NCBI GenBank assembly: GCA_031279965.1
Contig: JAITHM010000125.1
Span: 1-5,302, forward strand
From: Spirochaetaceae bacterium
GTDB lineage: Bacteria > Spirochaetota > Spirochaetia > Treponematales > Breznakiellaceae
Length of the DNA stretch: 5,302 bases
Direction of reading: 5' to 3'
The notes beneath the pieces are model-generated. The model did not search any database and had not been told where the DNA came from. It worked only from the letters and a program-made list of their open reading frames with translations. Position 1 is the stretch's first letter, and every line of letters starts with the position of its first letter. The position numbers and the translations under genes are program-made. This document shows positions 5,240 through 5,302 of this stretch, piece after piece.

Positions 5240-5302
5240 GGGGGGGGGGGGCGCGCGGCCCGACCCCCCCGCACGCCCCACGGACCAAGAAGGCACCACC
5301 GC
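5239..5302. other. G/C homopolymer low-complexity end, probable artefact
   Basis: Thirteen G (5239-5251) are followed by CGCGCGGCC and seven C (5264-5270), and the remaining 32 bases are also GC-rich. The composition differs sharply from the AT-rich lipoprotein gene beside it and interrupts that gene exactly where its start codon should be. G13 and C7 can fold back on each other. A run of this kind at the end of a sequence suggests sequencing or assembly error more than genomic sequence. Confidence 0.6.

Overview
The window most likely comes from a spirochaete of the Treponema group. This is an inference. It rests on an OstA/LptA-like gene directly followed by lptB, a MurE whose amino-acid pocket motif is neither the classical DAP nor the classical lysine form, and a spirochaete-style lipoprotein next to a small outer-membrane barrel protein. 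No rRNA or other strong taxonomic marker is present. Nearly every gene serves the cell envelope.

Layout. Positions 1-240 hold a coding-quality fragment on the minus strand that runs off the left edge and has no start codon. At 245-856 (+) lies an LptA-like periplasmic protein with a signal peptide. After 45 bp comes lptB at 902-2521 (+), an LPS-export ATPase that carries a disordered N-terminal extension of about 300 residues rich in proline and alanine. Its last 11 bp overlap the end of murE (2511-4106, -), which is convergent. A stretch of about 256 bp (4107-4362) without a convincing gene follows and contains two inverted repeats. A small beta-barrel-like exported protein lies at 4363-5010 (-). 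Its start overlaps the end of a short lipoprotein gene (4994 to about 5239, -). The last 64 bases (5239-5302) are a G13/C7-dominated low-complexity stretch that looks like a contig-end artefact and destroys the lipoprotein start.

How the genes work together. LptA and LptB belong to the bridge that moves lipopolysaccharide, or a comparable glycolipid, from the inner to the outer membrane. LptB powers it in the cytoplasm and LptA spans the periplasm. The usual upstream partner lptC is absent, and the sequence in its place reads as an unrelated truncated gene, so a rearrangement or assembly join near 200-240 is suspected. MurE builds the peptidoglycan stem peptide. The lipoprotein and barrel protein form a translationally overlapping pair of unknown role.

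The clearest oddity is the long disordered extension on LptB. I found no convincing new multi-gene system, CRISPR array, tRNA, rRNA or transposase.
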